Positions 25,934 to 34,164 of a stretch of DNA of 64,000 nucleotides are shown in pieces. A model generated the notes under the pieces. It saw only the letters and a program-made list of their open reading frames with translations. It was not told where the DNA came from and did not search any database. Source of the stretch: Brachybacterium avium (GTDB lineage Bacteria; Actinomycetota; Actinomycetes; Actinomycetales; Dermabacteraceae); the NCBI RefSeq assembly GCF_002216795.1, contig NZ_CP022316.1:1736001-1800000 (forward strand). The letters are read 5' to 3'. Each line of letters opens with the position of its first letter. Position 1 is the first letter of the stretch. A program made the translations under genes and the position numbers.

Positions 25934-26231
25934 GGGATGTGGCGCGATCCTCCTGCGCTGGCCTCCCGACCCGATCAGGCACGGTTCGCTCGAGACCTCG
26001 GACCTCATCGAGCTCTGCGCCTCCGACGTCACCGACGGCATGGCGCCATGTGTCCGCGGCACCGATGTGACGTTCCCGCTGAGGGGCGATGTCCGCGGCA
26101 CCGTCACCGATCGCTTCGGGATCGTGCGGCAGGTGAGCATCTCCGCCCCCCGAGGCGGGCCGAGGGCAGGAGTATTCTGCGACGGGGTCGGCAGCCGCCG
26201 GCCCGCCGGCTCTCCCGAAGGAATCTCCGCC
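25926..26231. repeat. Rest of the copB-carbonic anhydrase gap, with a 14-bp direct repeat
   Basis: Between the CsoR site and the carbonic anhydrase start I see no convincing gene. TGTCCGCGGCACCG occurs at 26051-26064 and again at 26090-26103, 39 bases apart, with GTCACCGA nearby each time. The repeat may be a binding site or a short duplication. GAAGGA at about 26216 is the ribosome site of the next gene. Confidence 0.4.
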
Positions 26232-26894
26232 ATGACCTCTCCCCGCGTGACCGTCCAGCAGGCCTGGGATGCACTCGTCGAAGGCAACGAACGCTTCATG
26301 GCAGGGGATCTGAACCATCCGCAGCAGAATGCGGCCCGGCGCAGCGAGCTGCGCGGCAGCCAGGCGCCGAATGCGGCGTTCCTGGGCTGCTCGGATTCCC
26401 GGGTGGCGGCGGAGATCCTCTTCGACTGCGGGCTGGGTGACCTGTTCGTGGTGCGCAACATCGGCCAGATCGCGAACGCGAACACCACCGCGACCATGGA
26501 GTTCGCGGTGGCAGAGCTGGGCGTCGCGGTGATCGTGGTGCTCGCCCATGCCTCCTGCGGCGCTGTCGCCGCGGCGATCGACCAGACCACGGCCGCGCCG
26601 AGCGAGGTCACCCCGGCGATCCGCAAGGAGCTCGAATCGATCCAGCCTGCGGTGCAGCAGGAGTGGTTCGCCTCCCAGCAGCTCAGCCCCTACGTGGACC
26701 CCGAGCTGATCGATGCGGATGCGGTGGGGCGGCGCCATCTCGACGAGACCATCAACGCCCTGATGCGGCAGTCGAAGGTCATCTCCGACGCGGTCGCCGC
26801 CGGTGAGCTCGGCATCGTCGGCTGCCAGTACCAGCTGGAGGAGGGCCGGGTCTCCCCGATCTCCTGGGTGGGCCGGGTCGACATCACCCGCTGA
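26232..26894 (+). CDS. Beta-class carbonic anhydrase
   Basis: 220 residues from ATG 26232. All active-site residues are present: Cys53-x-Asp55-x-Arg57 (GCSDSR) and His106-x2-Cys109 (AHASCG), which bind zinc and activate water. The enzyme interconverts CO2 and bicarbonate in the cytosol. Longer in-frame reading upstream to 26040 has no conserved text. Its 3' end overlaps that of the convergent regulator gene by 11 bases. Confidence 0.93.
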   Translation: MTSPRVTVQQAWDALVEGNERFMAGDLNHPQQNAARRSELRGSQAPNAAFLGCSDSRVAAEILFDCGLGDLFVVRNIGQIANANTTATMEFAVAELGVAVIVVLAHASCGAVAAAIDQTTAAPSEVTPAIRKELESIQPAVQQEWFASQQLSPYVDPELIDADAVGRRHLDETINALMRQSKVISDAVAAGELGIVGCQYQLEEGRVSPISWVGRVDITR

Positions 26895-27585
26895 GACCGG
26901 CTAGGCCCTTCTGTGCGGCCGACGCCTCGGTCCGGATCACCACGCAGCACCGGCCCTCATGGGGGCACAGCTCCGCTCGTGCGGGATCCTCTCCCCTGGT
27001 CTCCAGGGTGCTGCCCAGCAGGGCCTGGTTCAGCGTGCACACCAGCTCGGTGTGGGTGCGGCTGAGCCGATGGAAGGGGCAGTTGCGCAGGACGATGTCC
27101 CCCTCCGCATCCACAGCCGGCTCATAGCCCCGCTCGGCGAGCACCTCCATCAGTTCGCGGCCCCCGGCGCCGGCGGCGCGCCCCTCCGCCTCGGCGGCCT
27201 GCATGAGGGCGCGGCGCAGCGCACCACTGCCGTCCCCGTCGATCGCGGTCGCGAGCAGGTCGGCCAGCAGCGCGTAGTCGCGCGGTGGCACGGAGACCGT
27301 GCGCTCCTCCCGGACCCGGTGATAGCGCTTGGCGGGCCGTCCCGCTCCAGGACCGCCGACGCCGGGCGGGCGGGCATAGGTGGTGGTCAGCAGACCCGCC
27401 TCGACGAGCCGGTCGAGGTGGTAGGCCGCGAGATTCCGCGCCATCCCCACCTCTCGTGCGGCGTCGTCGCGGGTGAGCGGTTCGTCGTGGGCTGCGATCG
27501 CGTCGTACAGCCGTCGCCGCACCGGGTCCGCGAGCGCGCTCAGTCCTTGGAGGCCGTCAGTCCCGGCCCCAGCCTCACTGTTCAT
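26884..27585 (-). CDS. SufR-like helix-turn-helix regulator with C-terminal cysteine cluster
   Basis: 233 residues from ATG 27585. The N-terminus is an ArsR/SufR winged helix (LADPVRRRLYDAI, then AREVGMARNLAAYHLDRLVEAG). The C-terminus carries Cys169, Cys183, Cys207, Cys213 and Cys214 (NCPFHRL, ELVCTLNQ, ELCPHEGRCC), close to the pattern that holds an Fe-S cluster in SufR. It is therefore probably a redox or Fe-S sensor. It is divergent from doxX-folE, with a 30-bp palindrome in between. Not a zinc/arsenic ArsR: the usual metal box in the recognition helix is absent. Confidence 0.8.
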   Translation of the reverse strand: MNSEAGAGTDGLQGLSALADPVRRRLYDAIAAHDEPLTRDDAAREVGMARNLAAYHLDRLVEAGLLTTTYARPPGVGGPGAGRPAKRYHRVREERTVSVPPRDYALLADLLATAIDGDGSGALRRALMQAAEAEGRAAGAGGRELMEVLAERGYEPAVDAEGDIVLRNCPFHRLSRTHTELVCTLNQALLGSTLETRGEDPARAELCPHEGRCCVVIRTEASAAQKGLAGLSG

Positions 27586-27627
27586 GACTCTCCTCGTCCA
27601 TGCCCGAAACTCTATCACCAAGCGTTC

Positions 27628-27656
27628 TTGACAAACAGGGTGGGACGGTGGATTCT
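27628..27656 (+). promoter_or_regulatory. Promoter of doxX-folE
   Basis: Consensus -35 TTGACA at 27628-27633, 17 bases, then GATTCT at 27651-27656 as a weak -10. The -10 overlaps the left arm of the palindrome at 27653-27682. Confidence 0.5.
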
Positions 27657-27682
27657 AAAACTAGATTCATCTGGTTCTAGAA
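27653..27682. promoter_or_regulatory. 30-bp palindrome, probable operator of the SufR-like regulator
   Basis: TTCTAAAACTAGAT (27653-27666) and ATCTGGTTCTAGAA (27669-27682) are inverted repeats matching at 12 of 14 positions around TC. It is AT-rich in a GC-rich genome. It covers the end of the promoter and reaches the AAGGAG ribosome site of doxX, so a bound repressor would block transcription. The adjacent divergent regulator is the natural candidate. Confidence 0.6.
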
Positions 27683-27693
27683 GGAGTTCCGTC

Positions 27694-28134
27694 ATGTCTG
27701 TCCTCTCCCCCTCCCCCTCCACGTCCCTCCTCACCCGTGCCCGCCAGGAGCCCGCCTTCGCGGCGTTCTGGGTGCTGCGACTGGGCTTCGTCGTGCTCCC
27801 CCTGCTGATGGGGCTGGACAAGTTCACCAACCTGCTCACCGACTGGCCCGGGTACCTCGCGCCGTGGATGGTCGCCCTCCTGCCCGTCAGCGCGCAGACG
27901 GCCATGTATGTCATCGGCGTGATCGAGATCGTTGCCGGGATCGCCGTCGCTCTCCGGCCCCGCCTGGCCGCCTGGGTGGTCGCCGCATGGCTCGCCGGCA
28001 TCATCGTGAACCTCCTGACCTACTCCGGGTTCTACGACGTCGCCCTGCGCGATGTCGGCCTGCTGGTCGCGGCCATCGCCCTGGGCCTGCTCTCCCGCAC
28101 CTACGACCGCCCGCAGGTCGAGGCGGGGGCGTGA
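27694..28134 (+). CDS. DoxX-like membrane protein
   Basis: 146 residues, ATG 27694 with AAGGAG seven bases upstream. Four transmembrane helices: about 22-42, 58-72, 75-95 and 98-140 in two parts. The text RLGFVVLPLLMGLDKFTNLLTDW and GVIEIVAGIAVAL is typical of the DoxX/SURF4-like family (quinone- or redox-linked membrane proteins). It overlaps folE (GTGA), so both are made from one message under the palindrome. In mycobacteria DoxX partners with SodA and SseA in oxidant resistance. Confidence 0.82.
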   Translation: MSVLSPSPSTSLLTRARQEPAFAAFWVLRLGFVVLPLLMGLDKFTNLLTDWPGYLAPWMVALLPVSAQTAMYVIGVIEIVAGIAVALRPRLAAWVVAAWLAGIIVNLLTYSGFYDVALRDVGLLVAAIALGLLSRTYDRPQVEAGA

Positions 28135-28706
28135 CCGCCCACGTGGCCGACGAGACCTCACGGGATCTGGCGGCGGCGGAGGACGCCGCCGCCAGCTTCC
28201 TGCGAGCGCTGGGCATCGAGACCGAGACCGAGAATCTGCGTGCCACCCCCGGCCGAATGGCCAAGGCCTGGGCGGAAATGCTCACCCCGCGCGAGTTCGA
28301 CGCCACCACCTTCCCCAACGACGAGGGATATGACGAGCTGGTCCTCGCCCGGGACATCCCCTTTCGTTCGGTGTGCGAGCATCATCTGCTGCCCTTCGTC
28401 GGCACCGCCTGCGTCGCCTACCTGCCCGGTGAGCGGATCTTGGGCTTGTCGAAGCTCGCCCGGGTGGTCGAGCACTTCGCCTGCCGTCCGCAGACCCAGG
28501 AACGGCTGACCCGCCAGGTGGCCCTGTGGTTGCAGGAGCAGCTGGATCCCACCGCGGTGGGTGTGGTGCTGCGTGCGGAGCATTCCTGCATGACGCTGCG
28601 CGGCGTGCAGGCGACCGGCTCCTCGACAGTCACGTCCTCGCTGCTGGGGACGCTGCGCAGCGACCCCCGCTCACGCCAGGAGTTCCTCACCCTCGCCGGC
28701 AGCTAG
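28131..28706 (+). CDS. folE: GTP cyclohydrolase I
   Basis: 191 residues from GTG 28131. Zinc ligands Cys82, His85 and Cys153 (SVCEHHLLPF and AEHSCMTLRG) are present, along with LGLSKLARVVEHFACRPQTQERLT, the family core. It converts GTP to dihydroneopterin triphosphate for folate or pterin synthesis. Unlike normal folE genes it is not with folP/folB/folK or ftsH but with doxX, under an apparent redox-responsive regulator, so it may be a second, stress-induced copy. Confidence 0.92.
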   Translation: MTAHVADETSRDLAAAEDAAASFLRALGIETETENLRATPGRMAKAWAEMLTPREFDATTFPNDEGYDELVLARDIPFRSVCEHHLLPFVGTACVAYLPGERILGLSKLARVVEHFACRPQTQERLTRQVALWLQEQLDPTAVGVVLRAEHSCMTLRGVQATGSSTVTSSLLGTLRSDPRSRQEFLTLAGS

Positions 28707-28717
28707 CCGGGTGCTCC

Positions 28718-29542
28718 TCAGCCGGTGACGGTGCGCACGATCTCGTGCATCTGCTCGAGCCGGCCCCATTCGTCATCGTCCGTGCCGGCGTAGACGAGCG
28801 AGAGCCGACCGGCATAGCCGGCCTCGCGCAGCGTCACCAGCGAGCGGGCGAGGTCCTCGGCGTCGAGCACGCCCGGAGCTAATTCGCGGGCCTTGATCTG
28901 GGAGCATTCCGCCTGCCCGGCGACCGCCGCGAGCTGGTCGTATTTGTCTGCACCGTCCCAGTTGCCGGTGTCGATGAGCAGGCCCGCCTCGCCCTCGAGC
29001 AGGTCCAGCAGCGTCCGGGTGGTGGGGGCGTCGCGCAGCAGCGACTTCCAGTTCTCGGTGAGCATCCGGATGTCCGGATGCGCTGCAGCGAGGGCGCGCA
29101 GCCGATGCGCGCTGAGCGCGAGCGTCTCCGGCGTCGGTGCCTGATCCCCTGCGGGGACCCGCACCCGGGCGGCGCCCAGCTGCTCGGCGACCTCGATCCA
29201 GCCCGAGACCCACCGCTGCTGGTCCTCGCCGTGCTCTGGATGGACCACGTCCCCGTCGTCCACCAAGAAGCACTCGAGATCCACTCCGGCCGTCGCGAAC
29301 CCGTCGCGCAGCTCGGCGAGGTAAGCGGGCTCGGTGCGGGGCAGGTAGAAGTGGCACAGCTGGGCGCTGGTGAACCCGTGGGCGGCGAGCTGCCCGGGCA
29401 GCTCGAGCAGGTCCAGTCCGCCTGCGGCGTCGTTCTCGACGAGCACTCCCGACGGGGCGGACCCGGGGGCGACGAAGCGGCCCATGGTCCGGAACAGGGA
29501 CCAGGTGTGCAGGGCCTTGGTGGGGTCGAGGGCGTGGGCCAT
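28718..29542 (-). CDS. Sugar phosphate isomerase/epimerase-like TIM barrel
   Basis: 274 residues from ATG 29542 (GGGAGA upstream). The sequence has the xylose-isomerase-like barrel pattern: LELPGQLAAHGF, ECFLVDDGDV, LTENWKSLL (metal ligand Glu) and LLIDTGNWDGAD, then SQIKARE. These enzymes use a divalent metal to isomerise or epimerise sugars or cyclitols. Ends 11 bases from folE (convergent). Substrate unknown. Confidence 0.8.
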   Translation of the reverse strand: MAHALDPTKALHTWSLFRTMGRFVAPGSAPSGVLVENDAAGGLDLLELPGQLAAHGFTSAQLCHFYLPRTEPAYLAELRDGFATAGVDLECFLVDDGDVVHPEHGEDQQRWVSGWIEVAEQLGAARVRVPAGDQAPTPETLALSAHRLRALAAAHPDIRMLTENWKSLLRDAPTTRTLLDLLEGEAGLLIDTGNWDGADKYDQLAAVAGQAECSQIKARELAPGVLDAEDLARSLVTLREAGYAGRLSLVYAGTDDDEWGRLEQMHEIVRTVTG

Positions 29543-29571
29543 GGGGTCTCCCGTGGTCGGTGGGGCGGGGC

Positions 29572-30024
29572 TCATTCCGCGAAGTATGCGGTGAGGTCCT
29601 CGGTGGTGGTGTTCGCGCCGGAGCTCGGTGCGACCGCGTCGGCGCTCATCACCCGGGTAGCGCGATCCCCCTCGGGATGCGCCTCGATCCGCACGAAGGC
29701 CGTCCGCACCCCCGGCTGCTGGTCGTAGGTGTCGCTCACCGCCTCCAGGACCACGAGCAGCGACTGCTCGATCTGCGCGCGATCCCGCCCGGCCAGCACC
29801 AGCACCCCGCTGATGGTGGTGCCGGCGGAGTTCGAGTCCTGGAACTGCACCTTCCCGGTGCGGTGCTCCGGCAGCGCCTCCACGGCGACCCGCAATGCCT
29901 CCTGGACGGCGGCGGCGTCGCTGCGCCCACCCAGCCCGCAGGCGGTGAGCAGGCTGGCGATGATCCCCACGAGCACTCCTCTGCGACCGATGGCACTGCC
30001 TGTCATCGGTCCATCATTCACCAT
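29572..30024 (-). CDS. Small lipoprotein, candidate immunity protein of the adjacent lipase
   Basis: 150 residues (ATG 30024; ATG 30006 also possible). A lipoprotein signal GRRGVLVGIIASLLTAC puts the lipobox Cys at 29. The remaining 120 residues form one small alpha/beta domain with no family I recognise. It starts 20 bases after the WXG-lipase stop on the same strand, so the two are probably co-transcribed. Lipase toxins of type VII systems (S. aureus TslA) are neutralised by a lipoprotein, which makes this gene a good immunity candidate; that is inference. Confidence 0.65.
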   Translation of the reverse strand: MVNDGPMTGSAIGRRGVLVGIIASLLTACGLGGRSDAAAVQEALRVAVEALPEHRTGKVQFQDSNSAGTTISGVLVLAGRDRAQIEQSLLVVLEAVSDTYDQQPGVRTAFVRIEAHPEGDRATRVMSADAVAPSSGANTTTEDLTAYFAE

Positions 30025-30044
30025 CTGAGCACTCGCCTGCGAGG

Positions 30045-31430
30045 TCAGTTATCGCGGTGCAGGCCAGAGGTGTAGTGCTGGACGTTCTCCGGGTCCCCGG
30101 TGAGGAAGGGCTGCAGGCTCGCATCCTGCGAGTACTGCGAGAGCTGGGAGTTCGGGTCCTGCAGCGAGGTCTCCACCGAGTTCTGGTATTCGGAGCTGCT
30201 GTGGTTGGTGCCGATGTCGAAGGGGTGCGCGCCAGGGCTGTCCAGGGTGACGTTGGTGGCAGCCTCGGACCCGCCTCCGCCCGGGCCCAGCGCGAACCCC
30301 CCGGCATCGATCTTCGGCACCAGGTCACCGCCATGCTGGATGTTCAGCTGGTTCACGCTGCCGGACACGTCATAGTTGTCCACCGGGGAGCCATAGGTCA
30401 TCACGTTGGTGACGTTGAACTGTGAGGAGAAGGCCTGGTCCGCAGCGAGGCTGGAGGCGATCATGCCGCCCTGGGAGTGGCCGTTGAGCATCAGCGGGAT
30501 CTTCCGCGGGATGCCGCTTTGCTGGTAGAGCTGCGCGATCGCGTCGGCGGTGGCCTGCGATCCGGCGGAGGAACCGTGGGAACCGGCCTGCTCGGCGTTG
30601 CCGGTGAGGTCCAGGGGGTTGTCGCCGGCATCGGGCATCCAGTGCTCGGTGCCGGGGATGTTCACGATGACCCCGGTGGGCGGGTTGCCGACCACGGACA
30701 TCGAGACCTCTCCGGTCTCCTCGGGCCCATAGGTCTGATTGGTGTTGGCGATGATCTGGGCGAGGTCGCTGGGCGGGACCAGTCCTGACTCCTCGGGAGT
30801 CACGGCCACCGGGGCGTCGGCGTAGCCGGTGCCGTCGTCTGCCCATTTGAGGTCGGTGCCGGTGAGCCGCTCGATGGCGTCCCCGGTGCCGCGAACCAGC
30901 CCCGTCAGGCCGTCGACCACCACCTCGGTCAGGCGCGGCCAGCGGAACTCCCGAATCGCATCGAGAGCGTTGCTGACCAGGTCACGGCCGTCCTGCACCC
31001 GATCACCGAGCCAGCCGATCCCGTCGGAGATGCGGTTCCCGAGCCAGTCCTTGCCGTCCGAGACCCGGTCCCCGAGCCAGCCGATCCCGTCACGGATCCC
31101 GTCGACGAGGTCCCCTCCGGTGTCGCGCAGCCAGTCCATTGCGTCCTGGAACCAGCCGTCTTCTCCCGCGGAGGAGGCGTCGTCCTGCTCCTCGACGTGC
31201 TGTTGCAGCTCTCGGGAGCGCTCCCCCAGTCCCGGCAGCACGATGCTCTCACCGCGGCGGTGGGTGGCGTCCCACTGCTCACGGAACGCCTCGGCGTCGG
31301 GCCCTGCCCAGGCCACGCCGTGCACGCTGGACTCCAGCCCGCCGAGCACCTCCTCGAGGCGGCGCGCGGCCTGCTCGAGGGCGTCGGATTCGCCCAGGAC
31401 CTGCTCGGTGTCCATCCCATAGAAGGTCAT
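30045..31430 (-). CDS. WXG100-type N-terminus fused to an alpha/beta-hydrolase lipase
   Basis: 461 residues, ATG 31430. Residues 1-90 are a WXG100-like helical hairpin with Trp41-Ala-Gly43 at the turn. Residues 115-147 hold three exact-phase 11-residue repeats (GIGWLGDRVSD, GKDWLGNRISD, GIGWLGDRVQD), i.e. hendecads of a long amphipathic helix. From about 220 a lipase fold follows with the nucleophile elbow GHSQGG (Ser319), Asp369 in HGGDLVPK and His410 as a likely triad. WXG100 modules direct export by type VII (ESX) machinery, so this looks like a secreted lipase effector. The start overlaps the EspG-like gene (TGATG). Confidence 0.8.
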   Translation of the reverse strand: MTFYGMDTEQVLGESDALEQAARRLEEVLGGLESSVHGVAWAGPDAEAFREQWDATHRRGESIVLPGLGERSRELQQHVEEQDDASSAGEDGWFQDAMDWLRDTGGDLVDGIRDGIGWLGDRVSDGKDWLGNRISDGIGWLGDRVQDGRDLVSNALDAIREFRWPRLTEVVVDGLTGLVRGTGDAIERLTGTDLKWADDGTGYADAPVAVTPEESGLVPPSDLAQIIANTNQTYGPEETGEVSMSVVGNPPTGVIVNIPGTEHWMPDAGDNPLDLTGNAEQAGSHGSSAGSQATADAIAQLYQQSGIPRKIPLMLNGHSQGGMIASSLAADQAFSSQFNVTNVMTYGSPVDNYDVSGSVNQLNIQHGGDLVPKIDAGGFALGPGGGGSEAATNVTLDSPGAHPFDIGTNHSSSEYQNSVETSLQDPNSQLSQYSQDASLQPFLTGDPENVQHYTSGLHRDN

Positions 31431-32215
31431 CAGGCGGCGCTCCCGGCCGCGTGGGCGGTGGAATGGGCGGTGACATGGCCGATCGCCGCGATCACCTTCG
31501 CGCGCATCGCTGCGGTGAGGGAGCCGGGGTCGAGCTCGCGGGCCTCGGCGCCGTCCTCCCCGGGCACCAGCACCGCGAGCTGCTCGCCGTCCTGCCCATA
31601 GGCGTACCAGGAGCCGCCGCTGATGACGGTCTGCTCCGGGGTGGGGGAGGCGATGACGAGCATCTGCACCTCCGCGAGGGCGGGAGCGTCGGCCAGCCCG
31701 GCCGGGGCCGGGGCGGGATCGGCGGCGGTGAAGGCGGGGCGCTGCGGGACCAGCGCCTCGAAGGTCTCGCTGAGGTGCTCGATCGTGGTCAGGCCCAGGA
31801 TCACGGCGTCCGCGCGGCGCCCGAGCTGCATCGTCTCCGCATCGGCGGTGACCTCGCGGGACTGGTCGATGATCGCCACCACGCGGCCGGCGATGCGGAT
31901 CCGGGTGGTCCAGGCCCGGTCGCCGTCGACGCACACCAGCTCGATGCCGACGGGCGAGCTCAGCGCGGAGCGCAGGAAGTGCTGCCAGTGCGGGTCGATG
32001 ACCAGACCGCCCTCCTTGCCCGGCGCATCGATCAGCAGGCCCACGAGCTCGAGCTCGACGATCTGCTCCTCGGTGATCTCAGCCGGCGGCTCCTGCTCGA
32101 GCGCGATGGCCCGCACCCAGGCCCAGGAAGGTTCAGAGATCCGCACCAGCCGCGCGTCCCCCGGCAACGAGGTGATCCGCGGGCGGTGCTCCATCGTCGT
32201 GTCATCGGCTGTCAT
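31430..32215 (-). CDS. EspG-like secretion-chaperone protein
   Basis: 261 residues. No strong motif, but the layout resembles EspG proteins of ESX systems: an opening WAWVRAIALEQ helix, VELELVGLLIDA, DPHWQHFLRSALSSP, a strand-rich centre with paired hairpins (AWTTRIRIAGRVVAIID) and a late YAYGQDGEQLAVLV. EspG binds substrate hairpins in the cytosol and delivers them. It is first in a three-gene unit and is coupled (TGATG) to the WXG-lipase, exactly where a dedicated chaperone would be. Assignment is structural impression, moderate confidence. Confidence 0.55.
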   Translation of the reverse strand: MTADDTTMEHRPRITSLPGDARLVRISEPSWAWVRAIALEQEPPAEITEEQIVELELVGLLIDAPGKEGGLVIDPHWQHFLRSALSSPVGIELVCVDGDRAWTTRIRIAGRVVAIIDQSREVTADAETMQLGRRADAVILGLTTIEHLSETFEALVPQRPAFTAADPAPAPAGLADAPALAEVQMLVIASPTPEQTVISGGSWYAYGQDGEQLAVLVPGEDGAEARELDPGSLTAAMRAKVIAAIGHVTAHSTAHAAGSAA

Positions 32216-32260
32216 GCGCGCCCTCCCCGTGTGCCCGTGGGCGCTGCGGTGCGGCCCTGG

Positions 32261-34074
32261 TCAGGAGCTTAGGTCGGGCGGTGGGTGAGAGGAATGGGGA
32301 GTAGTCCCCATGGTCGTGGCGGGCTCTGCCACCAGCACGGCGGGACGCCAGCCGCGGGCCGAGCTGAGCACCGCGAGCTCCTCAGCGCCTCGCACCTGCT
32401 GGGCCGTCAGCTGCTGCTCCACCAGCTCGTCCCGCTCGATCGCGAGCCGCCGCCCCACCCCGGCCAGGCAGCCGTCGGCCGACGGCGGCGTGCACCAGAT
32501 GCCGTCGATCCGCGCCGCGAGGGTCGCGATGGTGGTCTCGACGGCCCGGCCGTGCTCGCCGAGCAGCACCACGTCGTCCGCGCCGGGATGGCGTTCGCGT
32601 GCCGCGGTGAAGTGCTCCCGCACGGTGGTCTTATGAGCGCTGAGCCCGCTCGGGAAGGACGTGCGCACGGTATCCAGCGCGAGCCGCACCGGCCCTTCCG
32701 CCGCCGCCAGCGGCCGCGAAGAGGCCTCGAGCGAGCCGTCCCCCCGCAGCGCCAGGCGCAGCAGCACAGCGTCGGCTCCGGCCTCTGCGACGGCGGCCAG
32801 CACAGCCGTCTCCACCTGCTCGCGGTCGACGGGGATCCCGAAGTGCGCCGCTGAGTCGAGCAGCCGCTGCAGATGCTCCTCGAGGTGCTGGGCGACGCCA
32901 TCGAGGACTGCGAAGGTCTCCAGCAGGGCGAACGGCTCCCGCGCCCCCACCGGCAGCACCGCGGCCTTGACCAGCAGCTCCTCGTACTCCCCCGCAGCGG
33001 TGGAAGCCCAGGTGATCCCACCGCCCGCGCCGTAGACCGCGGAACCGTCGGCCCCGTCGATCACCACGGTGCGGATCCCGACACTGAAGTGCGCCCGCGG
33101 CTCCGGCCCGGGAGCGAGATACCCGATCGCGCCGCAGTAGACGCCGCGCGGGGAGTCCTCGAGCTCGGTGATCAGCTCCATGGTGGACAGCTTGGGGGCG
33201 CCGGTGATCGAGCCGCAGGGGAACAGCGCCTCGAACACGCCGGCGAGCTCGGCCCCGGAGCAGGCACGGCCTTCGATCCGGGAGGTCAACTGCCACAACG
33301 TCGGGTACTCCTCGGTGGACAGCAGCTCGGTGACCTGCACGCTTCCCGCCTCGCACACCCGCGCCAGGTCGTTGCGCAGCAGGTCCACGATCATCACGTT
33401 CTCGGCGCGGTCCTTCTCGCTCGCCCGCAGCGCCTCCCGGGCCGCGTGATCTTCCTCGGGGCTCCGGCCCGAGCGGCGGTGCCCTTCATCGGGGCGGTGC
33501 GCAGCCAGCCGTCCTCCCAGCCGAGGAAGGATTCCGGGCTCGCGCTGACCACGGTGTGCCGGCCCAGGTCCAGGAAGGCGTGATGCCCGCCGCGCTGGCG
33601 GTGGGCGAGCTCCCCATAGAGCCCGAAGGCATCGCCGCGGAAGGAGGCGCGCAAGCGCGTGGTGAGGTTGCACTGGTAGGTATCGCCCTCGGCGATCGCC
33701 GCCCGCACCGCCTCCACGCGCTGTGCGTGCTGCGCCGCAGACCAGTCCGGGATCCAGGGCGTGACCTCGAATCCCTCCCCCGTGGTCAGCGGCGGCGCCT
33801 GCTCGTCCGGGGCGTCGGCGATCCCGAACCACACCAGCGGCAGCCCCTCCTGCGGCGCCCGCACGCGAGCCGCCGGATCCAGCCCCACAGCGGCCTCATA
33901 GGCCACCATCCCGAAGGCCCAGGCACCGCCGGCGACCGCCTCCTGGACGGCGTCGAGCGCAGGCCGCACCTCCTCCGGGCGCCACGCGCTGATCACCCGC
34001 TCGGCCCGACCGAACTGCAGGCTGCGGCCCGCGACGATGTCGTCGAAGCGGGCGACGGGGGCGTGCGAGCTCAT
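32261..34074 (-). pseudogene. pabB: Aminodeoxychorismate synthase PabB fused to ADC lyase (PabC), one-base frameshift
   Basis: ATG 34074 opens the chorismate-binding half (ending PMKGTAARAG at the break); the rest, with AENVMIVDLLRNDLARV, GSITGAPK and GAGGGITW, is in another frame. Adding one G to the GGG at 33468-33470 gives a continuous 604-residue protein reading AARGRSPEEDHAAREAL. The C-terminal 220 residues are a class-IV aminotransferase-like ADC lyase with the catalytic-lysine region SAHKTT. The fusion makes p-aminobenzoate for folate. The clean single-base repair and full conservation either side favour a sequencing error over decay. Confidence 0.85.
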
Positions 34075-34164
34075 GAGGGCATGATGCCTGACGCAGGGCA
34101 CCGCCCACGGCAACACCGGGCCAGGCCGCGACCGGCTGGCGCATCCCGCTCTACGATCGTGGGC

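Noticed and set aside
25926-26231. N-terminal extension of carbonic anhydrase from 26040, or a small gene in the gap
   Set aside because: No conserved residues before ATG 26232, which has its own ribosome site; the region contains operator and repeat sequence.
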